Source of the DNA: Ascidia mentula
Lineage: Eukaryota > Chordata > Ascidiacea > Phlebobranchia > Ascidiidae
Assembly (NCBI GenBank): GCA_947561715.1
Contig: OX387198.1
Coordinates: forward strand, 2,604,001-2,668,000
Direction of reading: 5' to 3'
Length of the DNA stretch: 64,000 bases
Below are positions 1 to 12,600 of the stretch, in pieces. The notes below the pieces were generated by a model. The model worked only from the letters and a program-made list of their open reading frames with translations. It had not been told where the DNA came from and did not search any database. The translations under genes were made by a program, and so were the position numbers. The first letter of the stretch is position 1, and every line of letters begins with the position of its first letter.

Positions 1-1960
1 CAGAACACCAGAATCGTCACAAGCCCAAGCCATTGCTTTCATCGTTAAATTCCAGTCACCAATTTGTTCGGCCCGAGCCAGTCGACCCTTTGTTCAGCTT
101 TGGACAAACATCGTAAAAAGAACTTGGGTTTTCGCGATAACAGAAGGGCGCACGTAGGCGCGAGGTCAAACATACGTAACCAGTGTGCGATATCACCCGC
201 GGTGCCGACCATTGATCAACCTATTTGTTATTTGTTAAAAACAGTAAAATATTGCAAACAAGCTGTCCTTCCGGCAATCACTAAAGCGATGTTTTGTTTT
301 TATTTTTTATAACAAACCAGGTTACAAGCTTAATCCAAGTCCTTTTTCCGGTCCAAAAATTTCCCCTATATTAAAATATCTTACATCACCCAAGCGATAG
401 CCGTAGTGCGAACCACTGAAAAATCTATACATGTAGAGCTTTCAAGCTTGTGTATTGTTTAATGATAATACCATGTGCCGAGCTTAAGAGGGTGGCAATT
501 AACTTCATGAAATTGCGATCAAACAATAGATGTGCACTGGAACTTTCACAATTAACACGAAGGTATAACATATCTTGTACCATAGCATCCTGCAGTATAC
601 AATTAAGAGGGTCGTAATTCACATTCTTTGAACTGTTATAAAAAAATATATGTATATATATTTCTTGATTCACAATTAAAACGCTTTAGCTGTTGGTAAG
701 CTTTGCACGAAGGAATAACTTTAGGTATTCTTGGGCCGTGGTATCTCGCAGTATACGATGGGAACAGCATCCATTGCCGTATAAACGTTTAATAAATTAA
801 AACCAGTACTGAGAATGAAGAGACTGGCCCATACTAATACGAAAAACGTTTCGGCAAGCACTTATGCAATCATCAAAAATCAGTACTTTTTCTTGATATT
901 GGAATGTCATGAGGAACGAACGGGTTAGTGAAGCAACAGTAGTGTGTGTGGTGTGATTTGGCATCGCCTGATATCAAGAGTGCTTGTGTATGTGTGGGCG
1001 CAGCAAACACACGTTCAATGCTCGGGTTTTCCACGTAAGCAGTTGCCTCCAGAATAAACCCGATGATGCAACTGTTACGTCAATACTTCCGCTCTAAACG
1101 TGGGGTATTTGTTTCTCGTTGGTACGGATACACATAAACATATTTATACCGGATGATTTTTCTTTATATGAGAGGTCAACTGCTCAGACTCTTACATTGT
1201 CTTGTTATCGTATGAGTCAGGAAATAAATTGGCTTTTGCTGGGAAATTGCTCCGTTAGTTGATTGATTGGTGTTGCATTGTCCAAAATGTGGTCAGAGAA
1301 ACAAAAAGTTTAAGCCTTGGATTTAAAGCACGCAATTGATCGAAACTTTAAGGGACAAACAACTTATGCACGTTTTTAATGTATGAAGCAACTATACGAT
1401 ACCTCGATAAGCTGTGTTCGTTACGCGATAGAACACAGAATCGCCAGATTCCACCAAAGCACAAGTCATTGCTCTCATCATTCAATCCCAGTCGACAATT
1501 TGTTCAGCACAAACAAGGCGATTATTCTTGTTCAGCTTCAGCAAACATTGTAAAATGAACTTTGTGCAGGCGCACAAGTATTTTGTGATAACAGAGCTCG
1601 TAGGTGGTTTTTAACGGAGGTCAAACATACGTCAAAAGTGTGCGATATCGACCAATGATCAATTACCTATTTGTTATTTGTTAAAAGCGGTATAATGCAC
1701 CTATCGTGTCGACAAATGATAAACCTTTGTTAAAAAAACGTTGAAATGTTTTGAGCAAGCTGACTATGTGTTAAAATCAATACATTGATGACAAATTCCG
1801 CAACAAACGATATCACTCAGTGTCCAAACCTCCTTTCAAAGAAAAATTCGCCACATAACCCTAAGATGAAAGCTAAAAGATAATGTAAATAAATGGGCCT
1901 ATGCTATCAGAAACTGGGTTGTCCTTGGTGGAAGTATCATTTGGAGTGGTTGTTAGCAAT
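1..1960. repeat. R1 repeat, copy 1 (left end cut by window edge)
   Basis: Near-identical sequence recurs at about 12601-14340, 27253-29540 and 59218-61490, all in the same orientation. The closest match is the copy at 27.6 kb, which like this one runs on into the same Gypsy remnant. I see no convincing coding frame, terminal inverted repeat or poly-A tail, so the class is unknown. The small open frames inside it are open in several copies only because the copies are nearly identical. Confidence 0.8.
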
Positions 1961-2046
1961 TGCACTGTAAGTAACTCCGCTCGGTTTGTTACGAATAAAA
2001 AAGAGACTACAGTTACTGTTGGAAAAACGCCACAGTGATTTCGTGC

Positions 2047-2069
2047 GTTTCGACCTAAGGTCTCATCAG
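2047..2069 (-). ncRNA. Hammerhead-ribozyme-like core, copy 1
   Basis: On the minus strand the order is CTGATGA, a 4-bp stem II (GACC / GGTC) with a UUA loop, then GAAAC, which is the conserved hammerhead core. A flanking GCCACAGT (5') and ACTGTGGC (3') could pair as an 8-bp stem I. Stem III and the cleavage triplet are not clearly preserved, so activity is uncertain. The same block recurs in four other places in the window. Confidence 0.5.
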
Positions 2070-2187
2070 TGCATCTGTTGACTGTGGCACTGTGCTACCT
2101 TTTACACTAGCAGTCAAAGAGATTTCCACTTTGTGATACTTTTACCCAACTGGGCACCAAACAACCGAGGAGCGCCAATTAAAATTT

Positions 2188-5100
2188 CTATGTAGGGAAT
2201 GTCCCCATATGAAAACTTTTCTTTAAATCACCTTTTACCATATGGCTTTCTATCATAGAAGACGCCATGTTCTGTGCCTTCAAGAACGTTGAAGGGTCTT
2301 GGATTTTCTCGGTGCTGTTTAAACGAAAAATTGTCCTGGTAACCTTAATGCTTTGCCCTACAGCATGTCGCTGGGTGCCTGGAGAGTTTCCTTGGGCGCT
2401 GAGCATGTGGACAAAAGGGCGAGTGGGAGTTGGTGACACTAATCTGGGTTGTTAGTCACAAATTTCAAGGCTAGTTTTATTGTGTTATTACATTGTTCAG
2501 AGATGCCATTAGATTAGGGGTGAAAGCTAGTAGTGGTTACATGCTGGACACCTAAGAAAGTCATTGCATTTTTCCACATTTCACCGGTGAATTGGAAACC
2601 CCTGTCATTGGTTACAGATTCTGGGACACTGATAACGAACCCCATTGGTGCATGAACGCGTTTAGGACTGTTTGAGCTGTGCAGTTTGGCAAGGGCACTG
2701 CCGCTGGGAATCGCGTGAAACGGTCTATAATGACAAACATGTATGAGCAACCGTTAGAGGGCGGTAAAGGGCCGATTTAATCTGCATGGATTCTTACAAA
2801 CTTGTCAGATGCGGGTGGGAATTGGGCCAAGGGTGTTTAGTTATGCCTGTAAGTTTTAGTCAACTGACAATGGCCACAGCTTTTTGTCCAGACCTGGATG
2901 CCCTTTCTCTTATGTGGCCAAACCTAAAGGCTGCATATTTGAGTGAAAGTTTTCTTAGGGCCTGGATGGGCTAACATGTGTACTGAACCAAAAATCTGTT
3001 TTCTATGACCAAAAGGTAAGTGGTCGAAATGTTCCATGAGCAGAAGTATCTCCCCACCGAGTGAGATTTGAATTAGGGACTTCTTGAGAAGATGGTTGAT
3101 TTGAATCAGGTTGAAAACTACCAGTAAGATCTCCACCTTATTGAAGGAGTTTCTGTTGTGCTGTTTCAATGTCGTTCCAGATGATTTGGGCTGGGTGTTG
3201 GAGTATAGCGTTGATTCGGGTTCGAGATAAGGCGTCTGCAACGATATTTTCAGCTCCAAGAATGTAGAGGACATCCGTTGTAAATTCTGTGATATACGCA
3301 AGGTTTCTTGCTTGCCATGGGGATTTCCGGACTGTGCTAGAAGCGATTGCATATACTAAGGGTCGATGGTCACTAAAAATTAATACTGGCCGTCCTTCAA
3401 GTAAATATCTGAAGTGTTGCAGTGCTAATTTGATAGCTTTTAGTTCTCGGTCAATAGTAGAATAGTTGCGTTGAAATGGGTTGAAGGTGCGTGAAAAGAA
3501 AGCAAGAGCTTCGTGCTTGTCCCCAACTACCTGATGTACTACTGCACCGACTGCTACGTCACCAGCGTCGGTGTATAATTGCAGCGTGGCATCTGGGTTC
3601 GGATAACTCAAGGTAGTGTAATCGGTCATTTTGATTGCTGTGTTTTTCTTATTTCCATTTAGGAGTTGGTACAGCGGTGCAAGATGTTTGCTAAGATTTG
3701 GTATAAATGAGTGATAGAAATTTAAAATTCCGTCAAAGCGTCGAATTTGCTTGGTGGTTTTTGCTTTGCCAAGTTTTGAATTGCCTTGATTTTAGATTAC
3801 AGGGGCTGAAGGCCTTTTGGGGTTACCTTGGGACCTAAGAATGTGACTTCCTTCCGTCCTAAACAACATTTGTCTCGGTTGACCTTTAGTCCAAAGAGTT
3901 GTAATCTGTCCAAGAATAAATTGAGATGTTTATCGTGTTCGTCAGCTGTTTCGCTGATTGTGAGTGCATCGTCTAAGTACATAAAGACGAAAATGGTTGG
4001 TGGAGCAACCACGAGGTCTACTATAAGTTGCTGAACGTAATTTCTGCAGTCAAAAAGTTATCACGCATAATTTCAGATTGCTTGAAGGGCCAGAGTCGAG
4101 CAATAGATGAACATTATTTAACCTGTCACAAATATATGGAATATGCTGGAATGTTGCTTGTGGTTTTGCCTCACGGGGCGCATCGAACGGCACGAGCTCC
4201 AAAACGCGCGTAATAAACCCACACGTCAGAGTTATAGCGTTGTCTATTTGGGGGATGTCCCGAAAACGGCTTGCGCTGTGACGTACTGTACTGAGGCTGC
4301 TGCTGGTTCTGATAACTTCCTGTTGCGTGTTTCGGTGCTGGATAACTTGGATGGAATGCGTTACGCCTATACGGTTGTGCCTCCCGATGATGATAGTAAT
4401 TGCGTCCTGAATAATTTGGTTTTTGTGTGGCGTGTCCGGCTGGTGATGATTTGAACGAGGTTACTAATTTCTGTATTTGGCTCGTTAAACGTTGCATTTC
4501 GTTTCGCTGCGGCCGGTGCATTAGGTGTAGTATCCAAAATTCCAATGTAATCAAAGTTTGGATTTCCGTTGGCATTCGTTTCAAAACATTCGTTTATTAT
4601 CAGTATCAGTTTCCATGCTATTGGGTTAGTATGGGGATTTTCAGAACAGGCGTTTGCCAATCAATAAACACTTGGGAATTCATCATTTTGCTTAATGATA
4701 ATTGCGATATTAGTCTGCCAAATTTCGGCGCCCAATCTGGTAGCTTGCTTACAAATGGTGTATTAGTTACAGAGGCCTGCGAGATTAAATTCTGGAACTG
4801 CAGAGTTCAGTCTTTAGAAATGCTATAATCGAACTTATTATAATCCCAAGTGGCATGAAATCCAAACACAAAGGTTTGTGAATTAATGCGACTGGAGCAA
4901 TTTGCTGACTTGGGGGAAATGAGATGCAAATGCCGAAAAAACTTGCAGACCCTTATTTTCCGGACAAACAATTGGCGCAAAACTAAGCAAGTTTATAAAA
5001 AAATTTCCTGGCCACCTAGATCTTATGAGAGCTAATTGACTTTGAATGGGTTAAAACACTGTACACATTGAACAGTGAAATAAACATGCAATACACAATT

Positions 5101-5451
5101 TAACTGTCAATTTACAGTGAAATGAGATTGCGAGCAATTATAGTTTTTGAATTGTTCGGTTTGGTTTATCGTCGAAGATTGTTGACCTCGCGTTGTGCAG
5201 TGTTGATGTGGTGGGTCGAATCGAGGTATTCGGTATGATCTCAATGGAGTTTCCGAAGATGGGGCATCACTGTAAATAACTCCAATGGTCTCAGAGATAT
5301 TTAACAGTGTCTCAATGACGCAAGCGCGGGATGAGTCTCTGGCCTTGTAATAATTTCTTCTATCTCGTCTTGCAAAGAAATCAGACCTTGAATAATTCTC
5401 TGGGTAATGATTGTATTGAAATCTGTTACAAGCTTCATTGAAATGGTACAT
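2188..5451 (-). mobile_element. Ty3/Gypsy LTR-retrotransposon fossil, copy 1
   Basis: Minus-strand remnants in the order expected of a Gypsy element: a gag-like piece with a nucleic-acid-binding region (about 4171-4660), a reverse-transcriptase piece with the YLDD box (about 3797-4012), RNase H with the DAGDVAVGAV and DHRPLVYA motifs (about 3138-3629), and integrase pieces (about 2514-2960) with a C-terminal tail to about 2188. What lies at 4661-5451 is unclear but is probably more of the element. It is broken, with several (roughly half a dozen or more) interruptions, and LTRs were not found. A second, shorter copy of its 3' half lies at 30.4-31.6 kb. Confidence 0.75.
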
Positions 5452-6256
5452 TACGAACTCTACAATACGAACGTTGATTCTACCAGGTTCAGAAAGAATT
5501 GCAGTAGCAAGTAAAGCTTTAGCAGAATAGCAGTAGAATAGTAGAATTAATAGTAGAATTAACAGTCGAATGATAGAATGAATTTACAAGTACACACTGG
5601 GCTTTTTAAAGCTCTTCACACTGGGAGCTGATTGGTCGATAATATCACATGATATCATAAATCGCTCGAAACAATATATTAAAAGAAAATAAGTACAGGA
5701 TACGGTTAGCAAGGACACATCAGGGTTACATGGAGCAGACTGTATGATGATTCAAATACACTGAGGACGAATGGTTCTCGTAGTCACTGGTGGACACATT
5801 CTGGGGGAACGCTAACGGGAGGCGATCGATCATGTGTTATCTGGGACGCATTTAACTGCTTAGTTTTATACAAGAATGAAGATGTATCCTGCGAGAATAT
5901 TTTATATGGTGAACAGGATGTTGAATGAATCACTTTACTCGAGAACATTCGATGGAATCATTTGGGTCACATTATGGGATTATTTTTACACTTGGATCGG
6001 AAGTTGCGAAATATCCAATGCCTATGGTTCCGGGCTTGCAAATGCTTGTGCAATGCTGCACGCAAAACATTACGCAACATAAGTACTGGTTTCTCTGGGT
6101 ATGTTACAGTAACAACTTTCAGTACGACTTGCGATTCTACAGCAGACGTTAATTCACAGAGAGGAAATGTGTGCAAGTAACTTCAGGTGCAAAATAAAAT
6201 TGAATTGATACAATCTGGAAAATGTAACAAACATATCTCTATAGTTTCACGGTTTA
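5452..6256. other. Non-coding stretch with a short TAGAAT-rich tract
   Basis: About 5515-5580 holds an imperfect tandem run of TAGAAT/AGTAGAAT units. The overlapping short plus-strand frames at 5876-6180 lie in three different phases with no domain signal. No gene supported. The right part is probably the 3' flank of the lone TPR gene. Confidence 0.4.
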
Positions 6257-7824
6257 CTAACGTAACATTTTCTGGGCTTTGCGCAGGTCATCTTCAGTTC
6301 TTTTAATCCACTCTTTCAATTCGTTTTCAGTTATGTCTGTTGCCATTTTAAAAGCTTGGATTGATCTCTCATACAAATCCACACTTTCGCTCAGTCGGTT
6401 TGTTTTCATGCAAACAAAACCAAGACTGTATAACAAACATCCAAACATTTGATGCTTTGCTGAGTTTTCACCAAACTGCTTTCTCATCATTTTAAGTCCA
6501 AGTTGGATTGTTTCTTCCATTAGGGAATAATTTTCGATTAAATTTTGACTCACTTCAATCTCATTCAAACATCCAACTTGGCATATGCATCCAAATTCGT
6601 CTCCCACGTTTTTCACATTTTGTATTTTGAGTCTCATCTTTTCCATGAGCGGGATCACGTGATTACGAACTATCCGCTTGGCTTCAAGTTTTTGATCAAA
6701 ATTTGATGTCTCGAGTAAACTCTCGCTTGTAAGCCTTAATTTCCACACACAGTCTGTCACACCCTGAGCTCCTTCACTTCCACCACGTTTCTCGTAAAGT
6801 TCCGATGCAAGATCGTAAAACAAAATCGATTCCAAACATTTTCTCTTTTCTCTCTTCTCATCTCCAATCGTTCTCAAATCTTTTGCATTTACCCCATGAC
6901 CTTCAAGTGACCTTGAAAATTGGTTTCTTGTTTCATTGGCTTCAGTATAGTTTTCTCTTTTCAACAGAAGTGCGTAATTTTGGAAACGTGAAGTTTGATT
7001 ATCGTTTTTATCTGCAAATGCAAGGAAATTCAATATTTAAACATCCCAAAAAATGCTATTTCATCTATTAAAAAAGTGTTACTAAAGACCAAGAGATATC
7101 TGCCAATGTTGATTCCCCCCTCCAAATGTATGCTCTTGAGAGGTGTAAAAAAGTACGTCGCCTTTTCGCCGCTCACGTGTGTACGTTCTATGGCGTTTCA
7201 GGTTTAACTCTTTAGGGCAAAGAATTTAGCCTTCGGTTCTCTTACAAGCAGCAATGTCGGTTTTACGATTTTTTTCTATTTTTCTCGCGACAATTTAATT
7301 TTATGTCGGATTATCGATGTTCAAATTAACAAGGTCTGACTCAAGGCTACACATCATTACCACATACAAGTCTCTATTTTTATGGAAACCTTGATGAATA
7401 TACAAATATTCATTTAACCTAGTTGAAAATTACAAACCTTCCAAAGAACTAAGCAGGATTTGTAGAGTTACGTCACCCTGGACACCAACTATGCTGTTTG
7501 TGAAGTTTGAGTGTTTTACCTCCGTGTGCTGAGATTGATCTGGTTTAAAAACACAAGTTCTATCACCGCCGTCACGTGAAATGGCGAGAAAAAGGTAAAC
7601 GTTAAGTATGTACCTGAACAAACATTTAATCGAAACTATACCTTCAAAATATAAAAAAATGCAATTTCGTTAAAAGTAAAACAGTGTAAAATAAATGTAA
7701 TAAATGTGACCCAAATTAATTAGTTTTAAAGTAGGAATAAATATGTGCTTTGTCATTTACTTGCTGGATGTGACGTGTTTTTTGACTCGACATCTTTTGA
7801 TTCCGACAGTTTCCCGATATCCTC
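6257..7824 (-). CDS. Lone TPR-module gene (5' end unresolved)
   Basis: Three exons can be joined in frame on the minus strand: 7761-7824 (phase 0 to 1), a linker exon 7438-7539 (phase 1-1, begins DQSQHTEV) and the TPR-like exon 6257-7011 (begins DKNDNQTS, ends KAQKMLR then stop). The TPR exon is a divergent relative of the nine TPR exons of the three-gene cluster: it keeps ARNQ-like, FYDLASELYEK, VIPLMEKMRLKIQNV and MMRKQFGENSAKH blocks, followed by a classic helix-turn-helix TPR (LGFVCMKTNRLSESVDLY). TPR domains bind protein partners. Its stop codon overlaps GTTAGT, the position of a donor site in sister exons. A donor at 7872/7873 suggests another exon upstream, but no start codon in the right frame was found, so it may be incomplete or a relic. 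Confidence 0.6.
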
Positions 7825-7879
7825 CTGCAAAACAAAACACAGTTAGCAGGCATGCCATGTTTTCAAACTTACATATTTT

Positions 7880-8790
7880 CTATCCCCATTTCCGTTGCGA
7901 CTGACGGATTTTGCGTGACGCCTCTATAGGTGCTACCATTCTTAATTCAGAGTTAGTGCAGAAAGACTTTCGTGTAAATGCACGCCAATCTAACAAAATG
8001 ACGTCATCTATGATGCTTTTGTGGTCGCCCTCTTCCATTACGCTTACACTGTACAGCACACTCCCTTTTTTTCCTGCATGCCTCAATGGAAACGAGAAGC
8101 TTTTTTAAGTTTTATGCTAGTTAAGATCTGTTTCTTTTGGACGAGCCAAACTCATATGGTTTCTTAGTTTGACAATGATGCATCATAACAGTTAAGTTGT
8201 TCCTGGCCTTCCTTGTATTTTCCTCTGAATTTCTCACCGACAATTTTAGCAGGAAGACAGAGGAGAAATTGACAACGGATTGTATTATGTTTTTAAGTCT
8301 CTACCCAGTATATTTTTCTCGACTAAACGACCCGAGGAACATAAATTTGCAGCCAAAAGGTTACATGCCAGCACGTCACCATCACCAGGGAAACCATTGT
8401 GTTTATGTAAATTTCCAGTGCATGATTAAGTTTGCCCTTACTGTTACCAGTCCATGAAACCATTCTGCACTCACACTTTTTAGAAACAAATGCTTACATC
8501 TACTAACCATGCTTGTGTATTTGGTGATTTTTTCTAAACCCTACCATCAGCGTCGAGAGGCGCAAATCGACATTTGTCAGTAAATGAATGTACATTGCGT
8601 GGAGAAAGCGGTGAGCATTGGTCTGCTATCTAAACTGCCCAGTGGAATTTCATATTAAAACACATTTGCATTAATAGGCTTTTTGAAACGTGTTAATGAT
8701 TATATACTGTGATGAATTATTATTCCAATATACATAACACGCTTGCTGTTTATACTCCAAATCATGATAAAATATCCAAAATAACTCACA
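7880..8790. other. Flank of the lone TPR gene; nothing firm
   Basis: A minus-strand open frame (8086 to 7880, MRHAGKKG...) lies where a first exon of the lone TPR gene could be, but its frame does not join the next exon in phase. The plus-strand frame at 8197-8457 has no recognisable features. Confidence 0.25.
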
Positions 8791-8796
8791 CAGATT

Positions 8797-8909
8797 GTGG
8801 ACGATCAGCGTCGGTTGATGTTTTATTTGAAACTTAACAGAAAAATTAATTTCGACATAACTATCATCGTCAGTTTCTATCCTTATTCCACTTGACGCTG
8901 ATTGTCCAC
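8797..8909. repeat. Inverted repeat, 16-bp arms
   Basis: GTGGACGATCAGCGTC at 8797-8812 is matched, with one difference, by the reverse complement of GACGCTGATTGTCCAC at 8894-8909, with an 81-bp AT-rich spacer. It looks like a small hairpin or a decayed MITE. No target-site duplication was recognised. Confidence 0.6.
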
Positions 8910-10495
8910 ACTCTTATTTTTGCATATCCGACACAACAGGTCAGATCCGTCTGCACCATAGTAGAAAACAGGCTGATTCCTGTTGTCTAAATGACATATT
9001 CTCTTAATCATAATAAAATATGTTCTTTTTTAAAATTATTTCTGCTGGAACATGCCTGGCGACCGCAACAATGGTTCAACATTATGTTTATTTTTGTAGA
9101 TCGACAAAAACTGCAGTACTTACATCTACAAGGTTTGCCATGAGTCCAAAAGTAGAGAAAAATAATATGAAAACGCACAGTTCAATTTTCAAACCTGAAA
9201 CAATAAAGAAAGTACCGCCTGATATCTAGAGGCTGCACTCTCTCTAAGGAGGAACTTCCGCAAAAACTCCCAAGCACGTAGAGGTGAGAAGTTCAGTTTT
9301 AATGTGTTTCCTTATGCGGTTTAATTTCTTTCTACTGGGTTATTGCTGTTGACTAATCACATTTTTCATCAACAATAATCAAATCAAATTAAATCAAATC
9401 ATGATTATTTTGCGAAAAAAAACAACTACGCGAAGAACAACATACAAGGAAATGAAATGGCATGGGCACTGATAAAACCATGAAGGTTATCGAGTCAGGC
9501 GCCCATGTAAAGGTGATAAGCAAAAGTTAACGAATAAAAAAGGTTTAAATTTAAAATATCAATTTGCATGAAAAAAAAATATACCAGAACATTCTGCAAC
9601 CTAAACAATGCAAGCGCCACCTATACTGAATAAGACCAACCAATGTGATGTAAACTGTACCGGTTGGACCAACACAAATAACAACAAACTCATAGTACTT
9701 TTTTGGAGCCCAAGCAACCAATTCCATTATAAAGAACTACCCAGGCCAAATTTAGTGCCTTTTTCGGAACCGAACCCAACAAGGATTTGGAATAGGAAAT
9801 TAATACAACAAACGGAAATGATTTTGAAAACTAACAACAAAGTAAAACATCAGTACCATTGGCCGGCGACACAACAATTTTAATGCAACTTGGAGAGGAG
9901 CTGTAGCACATTGCAGGGTTAGTACTTCAGCTTGGAGGTTGCTGTCCCAAGACAACGAGTAGGACATGACTGTAGATAAGGCGGTCGCCTGTTCTGAGCG
10001 AGTTCTCCAAATCTTGCTTAGCTTTCCATCAAACAAACACGAAGGTTGGCAACAATCTTATGATTAACAAAACTTCGTTTTAGTAAACAGTAGCATACAA
10101 TGACGTATTAAATTAGAATGAAAATGTAATCCCACTTCAGAGAGGCCTACGAACATGATTGGTTGAAACTGGTCACGCATGATTGACACCAGCAAGTATT
10201 TACAAAATGTCTTAACTGTTGTTTCAGCAGGGATATGTACAACGAAATAATACGAGGAAAACGTAAATGGCACTTACAACTCTTAAGTCCGCTGCAACTA
10301 CTACAGAAGTTCTTCCTCTATATACAAATAAATAATATCGGTCAAATGACACGAGCAGTAAGTTTTTTTGTGTTATTGCACTACAACGAATAGTCAAGAA
10401 ATGTGTATTTCACTTCATAACAGATTTCAAAACATTTTTCTGTATTATTCAATAATAATATGATCATTTTCACATTCTTTGATTGTGTTACTTAC

Positions 10496-10645
10496 ATTGC
10501 AGATAATTGTGAAATCCTGAAGTAGATGAATTTGTTTCACACACTAAAAAGAATTTATTCTCATTTAATTTTAAAGCTAGGATCGTTTCTCTGTAAACTA
10601 AGTTTAGGTGCAAAGATGCGTAATGTTCAAACTTCGTGCCACCCT
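10496..10645 (-). CDS. Possible isolated exon, unknown protein
   Basis: A minus-strand open stretch that begins after a plausible acceptor (CCTCCAG) and ends at a strong donor (CAAT then GTAAGT). It would encode about 49 residues of normal-looking composition, including FEHYASLHLNLVYRE and FFLVCETNSSTSGFH; the open frame continues upstream to about 10706. I do not recognise the family and found no partner exons, so this may be chance. Confidence 0.2.
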
Positions 10646-12180
10646 CTGGAGGGCACCCAGTAACAAGTTTTATAAGAAATCTCAGCCTATTTTCGGGATA
10701 CACCACGTTATTCTAGTAACATTGATCCTTTTACTGTGAAACCTTTCTGTTGGAACGGAAGAACATGAAGATATAATGGATTACCAAGCTAACGGGGCGA
10801 TAAGAAGTCACAGGGATTACGTTAACCCATCATATGTTGGCCCACATTATGAGTAGGGCTATGCTAGACACCGTCCAAATAGTAAAAAATAACAGCATTA
10901 ATTGTGTTTGATGATCTTCATTGTTTGTATTTGTTGAACATCGTTTTGTTTAAAAGAAAACTTTTGTAAAGTTTACCCGCATTATCACGCAAATCCAGCA
11001 AGCGATACGCAATTTACAAAAACGTTATGAAACCAGTGATTGAATTAAAATAAGTTTTTCTTCCGACTCTTTTGATGCGACATCGCTGCAAAAATGGTGT
11101 TGGCAATGCTGCCATTTGTCGATGGTCCTTGGTTGAAAATTATTTGAAATTACCTATGGTGTTTTGCCATAAAAATTCAAAAAATAATGCGTTTACAATA
11201 CACCAATATGTTTACATTGTCCACCTAGAAATTATGGAAGTAAAACTGTTACTTATTTATTACAGCAAATAGTGTACAAGCGGGTGCATGAATAAGTTCT
11301 GGCTTGTGATAAATGTAGTGAGAACCTCAAGTAAATACTGAAGAAAAGCAATAAACAATGCAAAGGAACACAGGAGATTGCAATACATTCAGAACTCGTA
11401 CAACTGCACTTAATTACAATTCATAAAAAACAGATTGATTTCATTGTAAACTTTTTCATCAACAAGCTTCTCGACAACCGCCTATGGTTCAAAGCTGTTC
11501 GGTTCTCGTGAGTTCATTGTACCCGTTTACGACGTAACTATACTTGCCATTACGACGGGAAAATAAAATTATCATCACCATTATCCTTATCTTTTGAATA
11601 TATCGGGTCTTTTCAGGCAATGCAGACCGTTTTAGCATTCGTTTTGGTAGAAACTTGCTCGGTCTTTTAATTTATAACTTCCGAAAAATACTGCATTTAA
11701 TCATCATATGTGGTTTTATAAAAGGTCTTACCGTTAGGCTAACACATTCTGGGCAAAATGGACCACTTAATAAATGCTTTAGCTACTCTTCTGGGGTTAT
11801 TTGACCAACTGGTTAGACGTTATTTTTTATGGTGCCCTGCACTAATCAATCAACTAAAATGTTAGTAAACATCAGAATGACATAACGTAAACTACAATCC
11901 AGAAAATTAATTCTCGTTATTTTAACATAAATTTAGTAAAAAAAACATAAAATATACGACTTGGAGACGAACCACCGTGGAGCGCATTATGGCCAAACGG
12001 AACTGCTTGGTAAACAATAGTGCTAAAGGCTAAAACCCAATTCAATATATGTCGTCTCTGTTGTTTGGTATTCAGTATAGGATACACAACGGATCGACGT
12101 TGACCGAAAGGTACCACAAAGTGGAAATTAGTGTACCCGTTTGTGTAAAAGCTAGCACAGTGCCACAGTCAACAGCTGCA

Positions 12181-12207
12181 CTGATGAGACCTCAAACATG
12201 TCAAAAC
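12181..12207 (+). ncRNA. Decayed hammerhead-like core, inverted copy
   Basis: Plus-strand CTGATGA is followed by GACC, a loop and ATGTC, then CAAAAC where GAAAC is expected. It sits in an inverted copy of the block found at 15.2 kb (shared GTGCCACAGTCAACAGCTGCA-like lead). Probably inactive. Confidence 0.35.
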
Positions 12208-12403
12208 AGTGTGTACACCGGTCTGCTTCTCTCCATTATTATGGCTTTTTTGCACATGTGTTGTGAAAATTTGTGAAGTACTTTGTCTTGGCGACATAAT
12301 TTACAAGTCTTTTTTATTCATAATTCAAGTAATTAATCCAGATTAACTTGCAAATTGTGATTGTAAGCCCAACTTCGCGTACATTATTTGCTATAGTTGG
12401 GTT

Positions 12404-12423
12404 GTGACGTGACGTGACGTGAC
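12404..12423. repeat. (GTGAC)4 microsatellite
   Basis: Four perfect tandem copies of GTGAC. Confidence 0.9.
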
Positions 12424-12600
12424 AACCTGTTTATATCAATATTATGGTTTACATTAGAACCACTATGTTAGCTGCATCGCAACACGAACATTCAACCCAG
12501 GACGTAAACACGTAATCATTTTTACGAACCTCCAGACGACTTAATGGCAGCTTGCCAAATAAGAAATAAAAATTTATAAAAAAATACTACATGGCTAATG

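Larger units (their letters stand above)
8910..12403. other. Long gene-poor stretch
   Basis: AT-rich DNA with only short, overlapping, mutually inconsistent open frames. About 9376-9402 is a small AATCAAAT-type run. One possible isolated exon is listed separately. Around 12110-12260 lies an inverted, decayed copy of the hammerhead-bearing repeat seen at 15.2 and 62.1 kb. Confidence 0.5.

Noticed and set aside
425-673. Small minus-strand frames in R1 (MNQEIYIH..., MFLMTFQYREKV...)
   Set aside because: They recur only because R1 copies are nearly identical. Lengths and ends differ between copies and composition is non-protein-like.
12403-12424. GTGAC repeat as a CRISPR-like or regulatory array
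   Set aside because: Only four perfect 5-bp units with no spacers; a simple microsatellite.
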